This document shows positions 26,121-35,361 of a DNA stretch of 64,000 bases, piece after piece (position 1 is the first letter of the stretch; each line of letters begins with the position of its first letter). This DNA comes from Jiangella sp. DSM 45060 (lineage in GTDB: Bacteria; Actinomycetota; Actinomycetes; Jiangellales; Jiangellaceae). The stretch covers positions 3,224,001-3,288,000 of the forward strand of contig NZ_LT629771.1 in assembly GCF_900105175.1 (NCBI RefSeq), given 5' to 3'. Below the pieces are notes generated by a model. That model saw nothing but the letters and a program-made list of their open reading frames with translations, was not told the DNA's origin and made no database searches. Both the position numbers and the translations under genes were made by a program.

Positions 26121-27013
26121 CGGCGTGACGCCTCCTTCAAGATCTTGTCCACGGAGTCCTGCATGGTCGCGTGCGGGTCCAGGGCGATCGCGGCGGCGCA
26201 GTCGGCGACCCAGGCCTCGGCCACCAGTGCCGCGTCCGAGCCCCACTTCTCCAGGCGCCGCGCCTCCAGCTGCCCGTCCTCGAGCAGCGAGCGCCACCGG
26301 GCGTACATGCCGTCGCGCACCTGGTCGACCCCGGTGCCCTCGATGGCCACGGTCTTGTAGACGGCGTCCACCCGGCCGGCGGCCAGGCGCAGATGCCGCG
26401 CCGTCTCCGCGGCGCCGGGCCGGTCGGCCATGTTGACGATGAAAGCGTCGGCGACCTCCATGAGGCCCGCCTTGATCGTCTGCACGGCGTCGCCGAGCCC
26501 CGGCACCGTGACCAGCAGCACGGTGTCGGCGACCTCGACGATCGCGACCTCGGTCTGGCCCGCGCCCACCGTCTCGATCAGCACGATGTCGAACAGGCCG
26601 GACAGCTCCAGGAGCCGGGCGATGTTCCGGGTGGACCCCGCCACGGCGCCATGCGACCCGCGGCTGGCCAGGCTGCGCACGAACACGCCGGGCCGGCCGT
26701 TCAGATAGGTCTCCATCCGCACCCGGTCGCCGAGGACGGCGCCGCCGCTGAGCGGGCTGGACGGGTCGATCGCCAGCACGGCGACCCGCTGGCCGTCGTC
26801 GGCGAAGGACTCGATGAGGCGGCCGGTGAGGGTGCTCTTGCCGGCGCCGGGCGGCCCGGTGATGCCCACGATGTGGCAGGGCCGGGACGCCCGCGGGATG
26901 GAGACCTCCCAGGGCGGGCTGTTCTCGACCACGGTGACCGCCCGGGCGAGCGGGGCCCAGTGGCCCGCGCGGCCCTTGGCCACCAGCGTCTCGATCTGGT
27001 CAGACTCGAACAA
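26108..27013 (-). CDS. meaB: MeaB-type GTPase chaperone of the B12 mutase
   Basis: A 301-residue G3E-family GTPase with Walker A GITGPPGAGKSTLTGRL, switch region IETVGAGQTEVAIVE and NMADRPGA as the base-recognition loop (NKAD-like position). MeaB loads and protects the adenosylcobalamin of the mutase. It starts at TTG 27013 with GGAGGGG upstream and overlaps the ligase gene by 14 bases; its stop overlaps the mutase start. Placement between ligase and mutase shows it serves this mutase rather than a distant methylmalonyl-CoA mutase. Confidence 0.93.
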   Translation of the reverse strand: MFESDQIETLVAKGRAGHWAPLARAVTVVENSPPWEVSIPRASRPCHIVGITGPPGAGKSTLTGRLIESFADDGQRVAVLAIDPSSPLSGGAVLGDRVRMETYLNGRPGVFVRSLASRGSHGAVAGSTRNIARLLELSGLFDIVLIETVGAGQTEVAIVEVADTVLLVTVPGLGDAVQTIKAGLMEVADAFIVNMADRPGAAETARHLRLAAGRVDAVYKTVAIEGTGVDQVRDGMYARWRSLLEDGQLEARRLEKWGSDAALVAEAWVADCAAAIALDPHATMQDSVDKILKEASRRWSR

Positions 27014-28496
27014 TGGTGATCTTCCCCTCCACGATCATCTTCCGCACCGCGTCCTTGGCCGCCTTGCCGATTCCGGTGGTCGGGAGGGCATCGATCAGCC
27101 CGGCGCCGGTGGGTCGCTTGTAGCTGGACAGCAGCGACCGGCAGTGACCCAGCAGGTCGTCCGCCGTGAGCGCCCGGCCCGGCCGGGGCACGGCGACGAC
27201 GACGGGGGTCTCGCCCCAGCGCTCGCTCGGCACGCCCACGACGACCGCCCGTTCGACCGACGGGTGGCGGGCGGCGACGGCCTCGATCTCGGCGGGCGCG
27301 ATGTTGATGCCGCCGGAGATGATGATGTCCTTGCTCCGGCCGGTCAGGAACACCAGCCCGCGCTCGTCGATGCGGCCGAGGTCGCCCGTCCGCATGGCGC
27401 CGTCCGGTCCGAGCGCCGCCTTCGTGGCGACCTCGTCCTTGTAGTACCCCACCATCTGGGCCGGGCTGGTGCCGATCAGCTCGCCTCCGTCCGCGCCGCC
27501 GGCGGAGGAGACGTCGTCGACGCTCAGCCGCGTCGTCGGGAACGCCCGCCCGATGGTGGACGGCTCGCGGCGCAGCAGCCGGTGCGGCGCCGCCGACAGC
27601 GGCAGCACCTCCGTCATCCCGTAGAGCTGGTGCGTCTCGACACCCGGCAGCTCCTCCCACCAGCGGCGCAGGAGAGTGACCGGCATGTGCTCCGACGCGA
27701 ACATGACCCACCGCAGGTGGGCCAGCTTCTCCGGCGGTGCGTGCTCGATCAGCCGACTCAGGATCGTCGGCACCGCGTCGAACGTGGTCGCCTTGGTGCA
27801 GGCGTCGGCGACGCGCTCGATGTCGAACCGCGGCAGGATCTCCAGCGCGCCGCCGGTGCACAGCACCGGGAGCACCTGCTCCGGGATGCACGCGTAGAGC
27901 GGGAGGAAGACCACCGACCGGTCGTCGGAGCGGAACGGGAAGACCGAGGTCAGCTGCTGGGTCGCGTGCAACATGGTGCCCTGGGTGTGCACGACGCCCT
28001 TCGGACGCCCGGTCGACCCGCTGGTCAGCATGATCGCGGCCGGCGTCCCCGGCCCCGCGACCGGCAGCCGGCCGCGGCGCTGCACCGGGTCGCCGCCCTC
28101 CATGGCGAGGATCTGGAACGTCCCGGCGAGGTCGTCCCGGACGGCCGGGTCGACCCGGCCGACGAACACGCGGGTGGCGTCGACCGAGACGAGCAGGCTG
28201 CGCACCGTCGCGCCGTCGAGCCGGTCGTTGACCGGGACCGCGGTACCGCCCGCCCGGGCGATCCCGAGGTAGTTGACGATGTACGCCGGCTCGTTGGCGC
28301 CCAGGAGACCGACGGTGTCGCCGGGCCGGAGGCCGCCGGACAGCAGGCGCCGGGCGGCGTCCTCCGCGCGCGACCACAGGTCCTGGTAGCTCCAGATGGT
28401 GCCGTCGTGGATCAGCGCCGGGCGGCCGCCGTGGGCACGCACCACCGCCTCGATCCACGCGACGACCGTGTCAGGGTGGTCGATCACGTCAGGCAA
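27000..28496 (-). CDS. Acyl-CoA synthetase (AMP-forming), first ligase of the mutase operon
   Basis: A 498-residue adenylate-forming ligase. P-loop LTSGSTGRPKGVVHTQG is followed by LYGMTEVLPL, RTGDLGRIDERGLVFLTGRSKDIIISGG and C-terminal lysine motif TGIGKAAKDAVRK. It is closely similar to the ligase at 19659-21131, so the operon opens and closes with related enzymes. The start is TTG 28496, 8 bases inside the hotdog gene; GTG 28487 is an alternative. It should make the CoA ester for the mutase or lyase. Small hydroxylated or amino-substituted branched acids are plausible substrates (inference from neighbours only). Confidence 0.9.
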   Translation of the reverse strand: MPDVIDHPDTVVAWIEAVVRAHGGRPALIHDGTIWSYQDLWSRAEDAARRLLSGGLRPGDTVGLLGANEPAYIVNYLGIARAGGTAVPVNDRLDGATVRSLLVSVDATRVFVGRVDPAVRDDLAGTFQILAMEGGDPVQRRGRLPVAGPGTPAAIMLTSGSTGRPKGVVHTQGTMLHATQQLTSVFPFRSDDRSVVFLPLYACIPEQVLPVLCTGGALEILPRFDIERVADACTKATTFDAVPTILSRLIEHAPPEKLAHLRWVMFASEHMPVTLLRRWWEELPGVETHQLYGMTEVLPLSAAPHRLLRREPSTIGRAFPTTRLSVDDVSSAGGADGGELIGTSPAQMVGYYKDEVATKAALGPDGAMRTGDLGRIDERGLVFLTGRSKDIIISGGINIAPAEIEAVAARHPSVERAVVVGVPSERWGETPVVVAVPRPGRALTADDLLGHCRSLLSSYKRPTGAGLIDALPTTGIGKAAKDAVRKMIVEGKITIVRV

Positions 28497-28890
28497 CGCC
28501 CGCGCCGGAGCTCGTGCCCACGACGATCGTCGCCACGGCGGTGGCCGCCAGCACCGGCTCCGTGCTGGCGAGCGCGCCCTTGTCGTCGACGCCGAGGACC
28601 TTGAAGATCCGGGCCTCGATCGTGCGGCTGCGGTTCCCGCGCCGGGTCACCCGCGCGATGCCCTCGACGTAGTCGCCCACCCGCAGCGGCGCGAGGAACT
28701 CGACCGAGTCGTAGGCCGCGCAGAGACCCTCGTCGCCCCCTTCCTTGAGGGCGAGCTCGGTCTCGAGGTCGGCGAAGATCTCCATCGCCTTCGACCCGGG
28801 GACCAGGTTCCCGGCGTACCGCGCATCGCCGGGCGACAAGCGAAGTCGGATCATCGCTCGGTCGTCGTCAACAGACCTCGGCTCCAACAT
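28489..28890 (-). CDS. Hotdog-fold protein resembling 3-aminobutyryl-CoA ammonia-lyase
   Basis: A 133-residue hotdog-domain protein. Blocks IRLRLSPGDARYAGNLVPG, GDEGLCAAYDSVEFLAP, VGDYVEGIARVTRRGNRSR and LASTEPVLAA match, as far as I recall the family, the pattern of clostridial Kal. Kal is the 3-aminobutyryl-CoA ammonia-lyase of lysine fermentation and has about the same length. Kal turns 3-aminobutyryl-CoA into crotonyl-CoA and ammonia. The ATG at 28890 has GGAGGAG in front; an upstream in-frame start would add 17 unconserved residues. It is the first gene of the mutase operon and lies directly downstream of the palindrome at 28945-28962. A MaoC-like hydratase or thioesterase role remains possible. 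Confidence 0.75.
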   Translation of the reverse strand: MLEPRSVDDDRAMIRLRLSPGDARYAGNLVPGSKAMEIFADLETELALKEGGDEGLCAAYDSVEFLAPLRVGDYVEGIARVTRRGNRSRTIEARIFKVLGVDDKGALASTEPVLAATAVATIVVGTSSGAGVA

Positions 28891-28944
28891 CAGACTCCTC
28901 CGTGCAGCTGGGGGATCCTTGTCGCAGACAGAGTAGAGCACTTA

Positions 28945-28962
28945 GACCTAAACAAGTAGGTC
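28945..28962. promoter_or_regulatory. Palindrome GACCTA-N6-TAGGTC, putative operator of the mutase operon
   Basis: Perfect 6-base arms GACCTA (28945-28950) and TAGGTC (28957-28962) lie 55 bases upstream of the hotdog gene start, in the gap divergent to the DUF885 gene. The same core with the same spacing recurs at 31842-31859 and 33927-33944. The surrounding sequence is AT-rich for this genome, as expected for a promoter. Confidence 0.6.
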
Positions 28963-29077
28963 AGATTGCCGACCAGTTTCAACCATGACGTTCGCCACTA
29001 CCGGCCGCGCCAGCTAGATAGAACAACGCGCTAGGGTGTGGGCCATCAGCGATCCTGCCGTCCGACGGAGGAGCCTC

Positions 29078-30748
29078 ATGGAGACGTCCCGGCCGCTCGC
29101 CGAGCTGTCCGACGACCTGTACGCGACGTTGGCGGCGGCCGATCCGTTCGTGGCGACGCTCATCCACGGCATCCCCGGGCTCGACGGCGAGGTGCCCGAC
29201 CTCAGCGAGTCCGCCCAGCTCGCGTCGGCCGAGCGGCTGCTGGACCTGGCGGCGCGCGCGGAGCGGATCCCGGCGGACGGGCTCGACGACCACGACCGGG
29301 TCACGCGGGACGTGCTGATCCACGTCGCGCGGTCCGAGGCGGTGCCGTACGAGGACCGACATGCGGAGTTCGCCGTCTCCGGCTACGCCTCCCCCAGCGC
29401 GCTGCTGTTCACCGCGCTGACCAACGTCTCGGTCGCCACGCCGGACGAGCAGCAGAGCTACCTGCGCCGGCTGCGCGATGTGCCCCGCTACCTCGGCCAA
29501 GCCCGGGAACGGGCGATGGACGGCGTGGCCGCCGGCCGGGTGCCGACCCGCCGCGGCGTCGAGCAGACCGCCGAACGGCTCGACGCCTACCTGCGCGGCC
29601 GCGCCGAGGACGACCTCATCGCCGGCATGGTGACCGGCGCCGCCGTCGAGGACGAGGTCCGCGGCCTGGTGGCGGAGTCCATCCGGCCGGCGCTGGCGGC
29701 GCTGCTGGAGACGCTCTCGGGACCGGTGCTGGCGGCGGCCCGGCCGGACGAGCGCAGCGGGCTGCTGCACGTGCCCGGGGGCGGCGAGATGTACGCGCGC
29801 GCCGTCGCGGCACACACGACCACGACGCGCTCGCCGGACGAGATCCACCGGCTCGGCCTGGACCTGTGCGAGGCGTTGCGCGACGAGTACGCCGTGCTGG
29901 GGCACCGGGTCTTCGGCACCGGCGACTTCGACGCGATCGTCGACCGGCTACGCCACGACCCGGAGCTGCGCTACTCGTCCGCCGAGGACATCCTGGCCGA
30001 CGCGCGGACGGCGGTGGCCCGGGCCGAGGCGGCGCTGCCGGACTGGTTCGGCCGCACCCCGTCGGCGTCGTGCGCGGTGGTGCCCATGAACGAGGTGCTG
30101 GCGCCGGCCGCGGTGCTCGGCGAGTATCTTCCCTCGTCCGGCGACGGCAGCCGGCCGGGCCGCTACAATGTCAACACGTACGCGCCACACACGCGGACCC
30201 GGTTCGAGTACGAGACGCTGTCGTTCCACGAGGGCGTGCCCGGCCACCATCTGCAGTTCGGGCTCGCGCAGGAGCTCAACGAGCTGCCGGCGTTCCGCCG
30301 CTACCTGTACGTCGCGGCCTACGGTGAGGGGTGGGGCCTCTACGCCGAGCGGCTCGCCGACGAGATGGGTCTCTACTCCGGCGACCTGTCCCGGCTGGGG
30401 ATGCTCTCGTTCGACTCCTGGCGGGCCTGCCGGCTCGTCGTCGACACCGGCCTGCACCACCACGGCTGGACGCGGCAGCGGGCCATCGACTTCATGCTCG
30501 CCAACAGCGCCCTCACCCCCGAGAACGTCGCCAACGAGGTCGACCGCTACATCGCCTGGCCCGGGCAGGCGCTGGCCTACATGACCGGCCGGCTGGAGAT
30601 CGAGCGGCTGCGGGACCTCGCCCGCGAGCGCCTGGGCCCGCGCTTCGACGTCCGCGCCTTCCACGACGCCGTCATCGGCAACGGATCGGTGCCGATGACG
30701 GTGCTGTCAGGCGCCGTGGAGCGCTGGATCGCTCAGGTGCCCGGGTAG
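29078..30748 (+). CDS. DUF885 family protein, putative zinc metallopeptidase
   Basis: A 556-residue protein of the DUF885 family. The likely metal-binding motif FHEGVPGHHLQFG lies around residue 385 and resembles the HExxH-type helix of gluzincin peptidases, with EGWGLYAERLADEMG about 35 residues later as the probable third-ligand helix. The N-terminus is a helical domain, and no signal peptide is visible. The ATG at 29078 is chosen for the GGAGGAG just before it. It diverges from the mutase operon and shares its promoter region. Members of this family are poorly characterised; a peptidase role fits the neighbours. Confidence 0.85.
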   Translation: METSRPLAELSDDLYATLAAADPFVATLIHGIPGLDGEVPDLSESAQLASAERLLDLAARAERIPADGLDDHDRVTRDVLIHVARSEAVPYEDRHAEFAVSGYASPSALLFTALTNVSVATPDEQQSYLRRLRDVPRYLGQARERAMDGVAAGRVPTRRGVEQTAERLDAYLRGRAEDDLIAGMVTGAAVEDEVRGLVAESIRPALAALLETLSGPVLAAARPDERSGLLHVPGGGEMYARAVAAHTTTTRSPDEIHRLGLDLCEALRDEYAVLGHRVFGTGDFDAIVDRLRHDPELRYSSAEDILADARTAVARAEAALPDWFGRTPSASCAVVPMNEVLAPAAVLGEYLPSSGDGSRPGRYNVNTYAPHTRTRFEYETLSFHEGVPGHHLQFGLAQELNELPAFRRYLYVAAYGEGWGLYAERLADEMGLYSGDLSRLGMLSFDSWRACRLVVDTGLHHHGWTRQRAIDFMLANSALTPENVANEVDRYIAWPGQALAYMTGRLEIERLRDLARERLGPRFDVRAFHDAVIGNGSVPMTVLSGAVERWIAQVPG

Positions 30749-30763
30749 AACGTGGGGCGATGG

Positions 30764-31798
30764 TCAGTCGCTCGTGCCGACGCCCATCACCTCGTCGAGG
30801 ACGCGCATGGCGTTGCCGCCCAGCACCTTGGCGATGTCGTCCCGGGAGAAGCCGCGGGCGACCATCTCGGCGGTGAGCTTCGGGAGGTCCGACGGCCGCC
30901 GGACCTCGGCGTCCACGAACTCGACCTCGTCCACGCCCATGATCTCCATGCGGCCGCCGTAGACCTCCGCGTAGTAGTCGTCGATGAAGTCCGGCCCCAG
31001 CCCCACCGCGTCGATCGAGGCGACCGACGCGATGTGCTCGATGTGGTCGACGACGCGCGCGGCGGTCGGCCGGGCCGGGTCGATGAACGGCGCGATCGCC
31101 GCCGCGACCCCGATGACGCCGCCGACGCCGGCGATGCCCTTGATCTGGTCGTCGCTGAGGTTGCGGTGCATGTCGGTGATGGCGCGGCAGCCCGAGTGGG
31201 TCGCGAGCAGCGGGCGGGTCGCCCGCTCCAGCACGTCGTCGACGCCGGCCATGCCGAGGTGGCTGATGTCGAAGACGATCCCGAGCCGCTCCATCTCGGC
31301 GAGCACCTCGAACCCCTGCGGGGTCAGCCCGCCGCGCGAGCTGTCGTCGAACCCGCTGCCGTCGGCGAGGTGCGTCCGGCCCAGGTGGGCGAGGGACACC
31401 ACCCGGGCGCCGACGCGGTACATCGTCCCGATCAGCTCCGGGTCCTGGCCCAGGGCGTGCGCGCCCTCCAGGCCGATGACGAACGCGATGCGGCCGGCGG
31501 CCACGGCCGCGTCGACGTCCGCACCGGTCAGGCAGATCGCCACCTCCGGGTGCTGCTCCGCCAGCGCGTGGATCCGCTCGATGAGCAGCAGCGTCCGCCG
31601 CAGGGCGCCCTCGGACTGGTACTGCGCCTCGATGAACACGGGCAGCACCTGGACGTTCACGCCGCCCGACCGCAGCTCGGGCAGCCAGAACTCGGCGAAG
31701 TGCTCCGGCCGGCCGCGGTGGTCGAAGTGGTCGACCAGCAGGATCAGGTCGTTGTGCAGGTCGACGACCAGGGCCTCGTCGTTCGGCATCGTCATCAT
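30764..31798 (-). CDS. M19 membrane dipeptidase (canonical zinc ligands)
   Basis: A 344-residue renal-dipeptidase-type enzyme with the full ligand set: DLHND at residues 13-17, the bridging glutamate in GLEGAH, histidines in FDISHLGMAG and ATHSGCRA, and the aspartate in VGLGPDFIDD. M19 enzymes hydrolyse dipeptides, including ones with a D- or dehydro-residue at the C-terminal side. The start is one of three close ATGs (31798, 31795, 31789) with no clear ribosome-binding site, so it may be leaderless. It diverges from the amidohydrolase gene across a palindrome (31839-31862). It is only distantly related to the two other M19-like proteins in the window. Confidence 0.9.
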   Translation of the reverse strand: MMTMPNDEALVVDLHNDLILLVDHFDHRGRPEHFAEFWLPELRSGGVNVQVLPVFIEAQYQSEGALRRTLLLIERIHALAEQHPEVAICLTGADVDAAVAAGRIAFVIGLEGAHALGQDPELIGTMYRVGARVVSLAHLGRTHLADGSGFDDSSRGGLTPQGFEVLAEMERLGIVFDISHLGMAGVDDVLERATRPLLATHSGCRAITDMHRNLSDDQIKGIAGVGGVIGVAAAIAPFIDPARPTAARVVDHIEHIASVASIDAVGLGPDFIDDYYAEVYGGRMEIMGVDEVEFVDAEVRRPSDLPKLTAEMVARGFSRDDIAKVLGGNAMRVLDEVMGVGTSD

Positions 31799-31838
31799 GG
31801 GGTCGATTCTCGAGGCAATCGACCGCCCCGCGCAAGAC

Positions 31839-31862
31839 TTCGACCCATGTTCATAGGTCGAA
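31839..31862. promoter_or_regulatory. 24-base imperfect palindrome in divergent promoter, putative operator
   Basis: TTCGACC (31839-31845) and GGTCGAA (31856-31862) form perfect 7-base arms, and the inner bases are also partly symmetric (CCAT/ATAGG). The core GACCCA-N6-TAGGTC (31842-31859) matches the sites at 28945 and 33927 with one substitution. It sits 40 bases from the M19 start and 20 bases from the amidohydrolase start. Confidence 0.65.
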
Positions 31863-31882
31863 ATTGCTGCTAGCGTGACGGC

Positions 31883-33829
31883 GTGAACGACGCCACAGCG
31901 ACGACGATCCTCGCGGGGACCGTGCTCTCCATGACCGACCGCGGGGTGCTCCGGGATCAGGCGATCACAGTGGCCGGCGGCCGGATCACCCGCATCGCGC
32001 CCCGTGCCGAGCACGAGGTCACCGGCCCGGTCGTCGACTGGCGCGACCGCACCGTCCTGCCCGGGCTCGCCGACTGCCACGTCCACGTCGACGACCGGGC
32101 CGACATGCTCGGCTACCTGGCGCATGGCGTCACTCTGGTGCGCAACATGCGTGGCAAGCCATGGCACCTGGACTGGCGCCGGCGCGTCACCGAGGGCGCC
32201 GAGCTCGGTCCCTACCTCGTCACCAGCACCGCCATGGCCGACGGGCGTGGCGCGCCCGGGACGACGGTGTGGCCGGACTCGGCGCAGATCACCGGCCGGG
32301 CGTCGGCGCACGCGGCGGTGCACCGCTGGGCCGAGCTCGGGTACCAGCAGGTCAAGGCGTACCAATGGCTGTCCGCCGAGGCGCTCGCGGGCCTCGGCGA
32401 GGCGTGCCGCGACACCGGCCTCCCGCTGGTCGGGCACTGCCCCCAGGCGCTCACCGTCCACCAGGCGATCGACCGCGGCCAGACCGGGTTCGAGCACCTG
32501 AACAACTACGAGTACGGCTCGCTGCGCCCGGCCGCCCAGAAGCGCCTCGACGCCTTCTTCGCGCAGGGGTTCAGCTACGGACGCGGCCGGAACCGGTTCT
32601 CCCCCGAGGCCGCCCAGGCGGCGTCCGACATCGACGACCACAAGATCGCGGCACTGGCCCAGCGGATGGCGGCCGAGAACATCACCTCCTGCCCCACGCT
32701 GATCGTCCTCGACCGCCTGCTCGGGCACCGCGACTTCACCGACCCGCGGCTGCGCCTCACCGATCCCGTGCTCGCCCGCACGTGGCGGCCGGAGAACGAC
32801 TTCCGCATCATGGCGCTGACGCCCGATGAGCTGCAGGGCACCGCCGACCTCTTCCACGAGCGCAGCCGGCGCATCCTGGCCGCGCTCCGCGACGCCGGCG
32901 CGCCGGTCCTGGTCGGCACCGACACCCACAACGCGTTCGTCTTCCACGGGTCCTCGCTGGTCGAGGAGCTGGAGCTGATGACCGAGGCCGGCTACACCAG
33001 CGCCGAGCTCGTGCGGCTGGCCACCCGGGGCGCGGCGGACCATCTCGGCCTGACCGACCGCGGCCGCGTCGACGCCGGGTTCGTCGCCGACCTGGTGGCC
33101 GTGACCGGCGACCCCCTGGCGTCGGTCACCGCGCTGAGGGACCCGGCCGCCGTCGTCGTGGGCGGGACGGTGCTCGAGCGCCCCCAGCTGGACGCCCTGC
33201 TCGACGAGGTCGAGACGCTGGTCCATGCCGAGCCGGATCGCGCCCGGCTGCGACCGGCGCCGTCCGGCGAACGGCTGGTCGGCGACCACGAGCGGAGCAA
33301 CTTCGGCCAGATCGACGCCGCCACGAGGATCTCGTCGCGCTCCGACGGCGACACGACGACGTGGCGTGAGCAGGTCGCGACCCGGCACGGCGTCGAGACC
33401 CGCACGACGGTCGTCGACGCGTCCGGGTACGTGGTGTCGGCCGACATCGAGCGGCAACGCGCCGAGGGCAGCGACGTCGCGACGGTGCGCCGCCACGGCG
33501 ACCACTACGCCGTCCGCTGGTCGGCCCTCGACGGCTCGGAGCTCGACGCCGAGGTGCCCGCTCCCCTGCTGCCCGGCGCCGACCTCGGGGTGGCGGCCCT
33601 GCTGGCGGCGGCCCGGCTGGCCCCGGACCACGGCCCGTGGCCCGTCCTGTCGCTGCGCGCCGGCCTGGCCAACGCCCTGCCGCCCGTCCCCGGGACGCTG
33701 GAGCGCGACGGCGACGAACTGGTGCAGCGCACGACCGACGCCATCGTCCGGATCGCCGGCGACGTCACCGGCGAGTACACGGTGCAGGCGCCCATGACCC
33801 AGCTGGTGCACCGCCGCGCGGGCTCCTGA
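31883..33829 (+). CDS. Metal-dependent amidohydrolase with a long C-terminal extension
   Basis: A 648-residue amidohydrolase-superfamily protein. The catalytic part (residues about 1-430) has the metal motif LADCHVHVDD, a possible lysine region VKAYQWL, further histidines in LVGHCPQAL and GFEHLNN, and the aspartate in VLVGTDTHNAF. The order resembles imidazolonepropionase/prolidase-like members, which cut cyclic amides or peptide bonds. The last roughly 215 residues are not a standard part of the fold and look like a beta-rich accessory domain I do not recognise. The start is GTG 31883, with no strong ribosome-binding site and the palindrome only 20 bases away. It is followed by the dialkylglycine decarboxylase gene. 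Confidence 0.85.
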   Translation: MNDATATTILAGTVLSMTDRGVLRDQAITVAGGRITRIAPRAEHEVTGPVVDWRDRTVLPGLADCHVHVDDRADMLGYLAHGVTLVRNMRGKPWHLDWRRRVTEGAELGPYLVTSTAMADGRGAPGTTVWPDSAQITGRASAHAAVHRWAELGYQQVKAYQWLSAEALAGLGEACRDTGLPLVGHCPQALTVHQAIDRGQTGFEHLNNYEYGSLRPAAQKRLDAFFAQGFSYGRGRNRFSPEAAQAASDIDDHKIAALAQRMAAENITSCPTLIVLDRLLGHRDFTDPRLRLTDPVLARTWRPENDFRIMALTPDELQGTADLFHERSRRILAALRDAGAPVLVGTDTHNAFVFHGSSLVEELELMTEAGYTSAELVRLATRGAADHLGLTDRGRVDAGFVADLVAVTGDPLASVTALRDPAAVVVGGTVLERPQLDALLDEVETLVHAEPDRARLRPAPSGERLVGDHERSNFGQIDAATRISSRSDGDTTTWREQVATRHGVETRTTVVDASGYVVSADIERQRAEGSDVATVRRHGDHYAVRWSALDGSELDAEVPAPLLPGADLGVAALLAAARLAPDHGPWPVLSLRAGLANALPPVPGTLERDGDELVQRTTDAIVRIAGDVTGEYTVQAPMTQLVHRRAGS

Positions 33830-33918
33830 CGTCCGGCGCCCGCCCTCTCCTCGCGACCCGCTGGCGGGGTCGAGCGCTCCCGATGTGGCCACGGACACTG
33901 TCCCCGCGCCTTGCCAGC

Positions 33919-35277
<1,359 letters not shown>

Positions 35278-35361
35278 GCGCCGACGAGATCGCCAACTGC
35301 CTCGGTGCTGTAGCGGGTCGCAGCGGCAGCGGTCGCCTCGTGGAGTCCGGTGGTGCCGCGG

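Noticed and set aside
28891-29077. A cobalamin riboswitch upstream of the B12 mutase operon
   Set aside because: The leader is only about 50 bases from the palindrome to the start and shows no B12-box-like sequence.
35278-35361. Terminator between the converging dialkylglycine decarboxylase and luciferase-like genes
   Set aside because: No clear stem or T-run could be found in the 84 bases.
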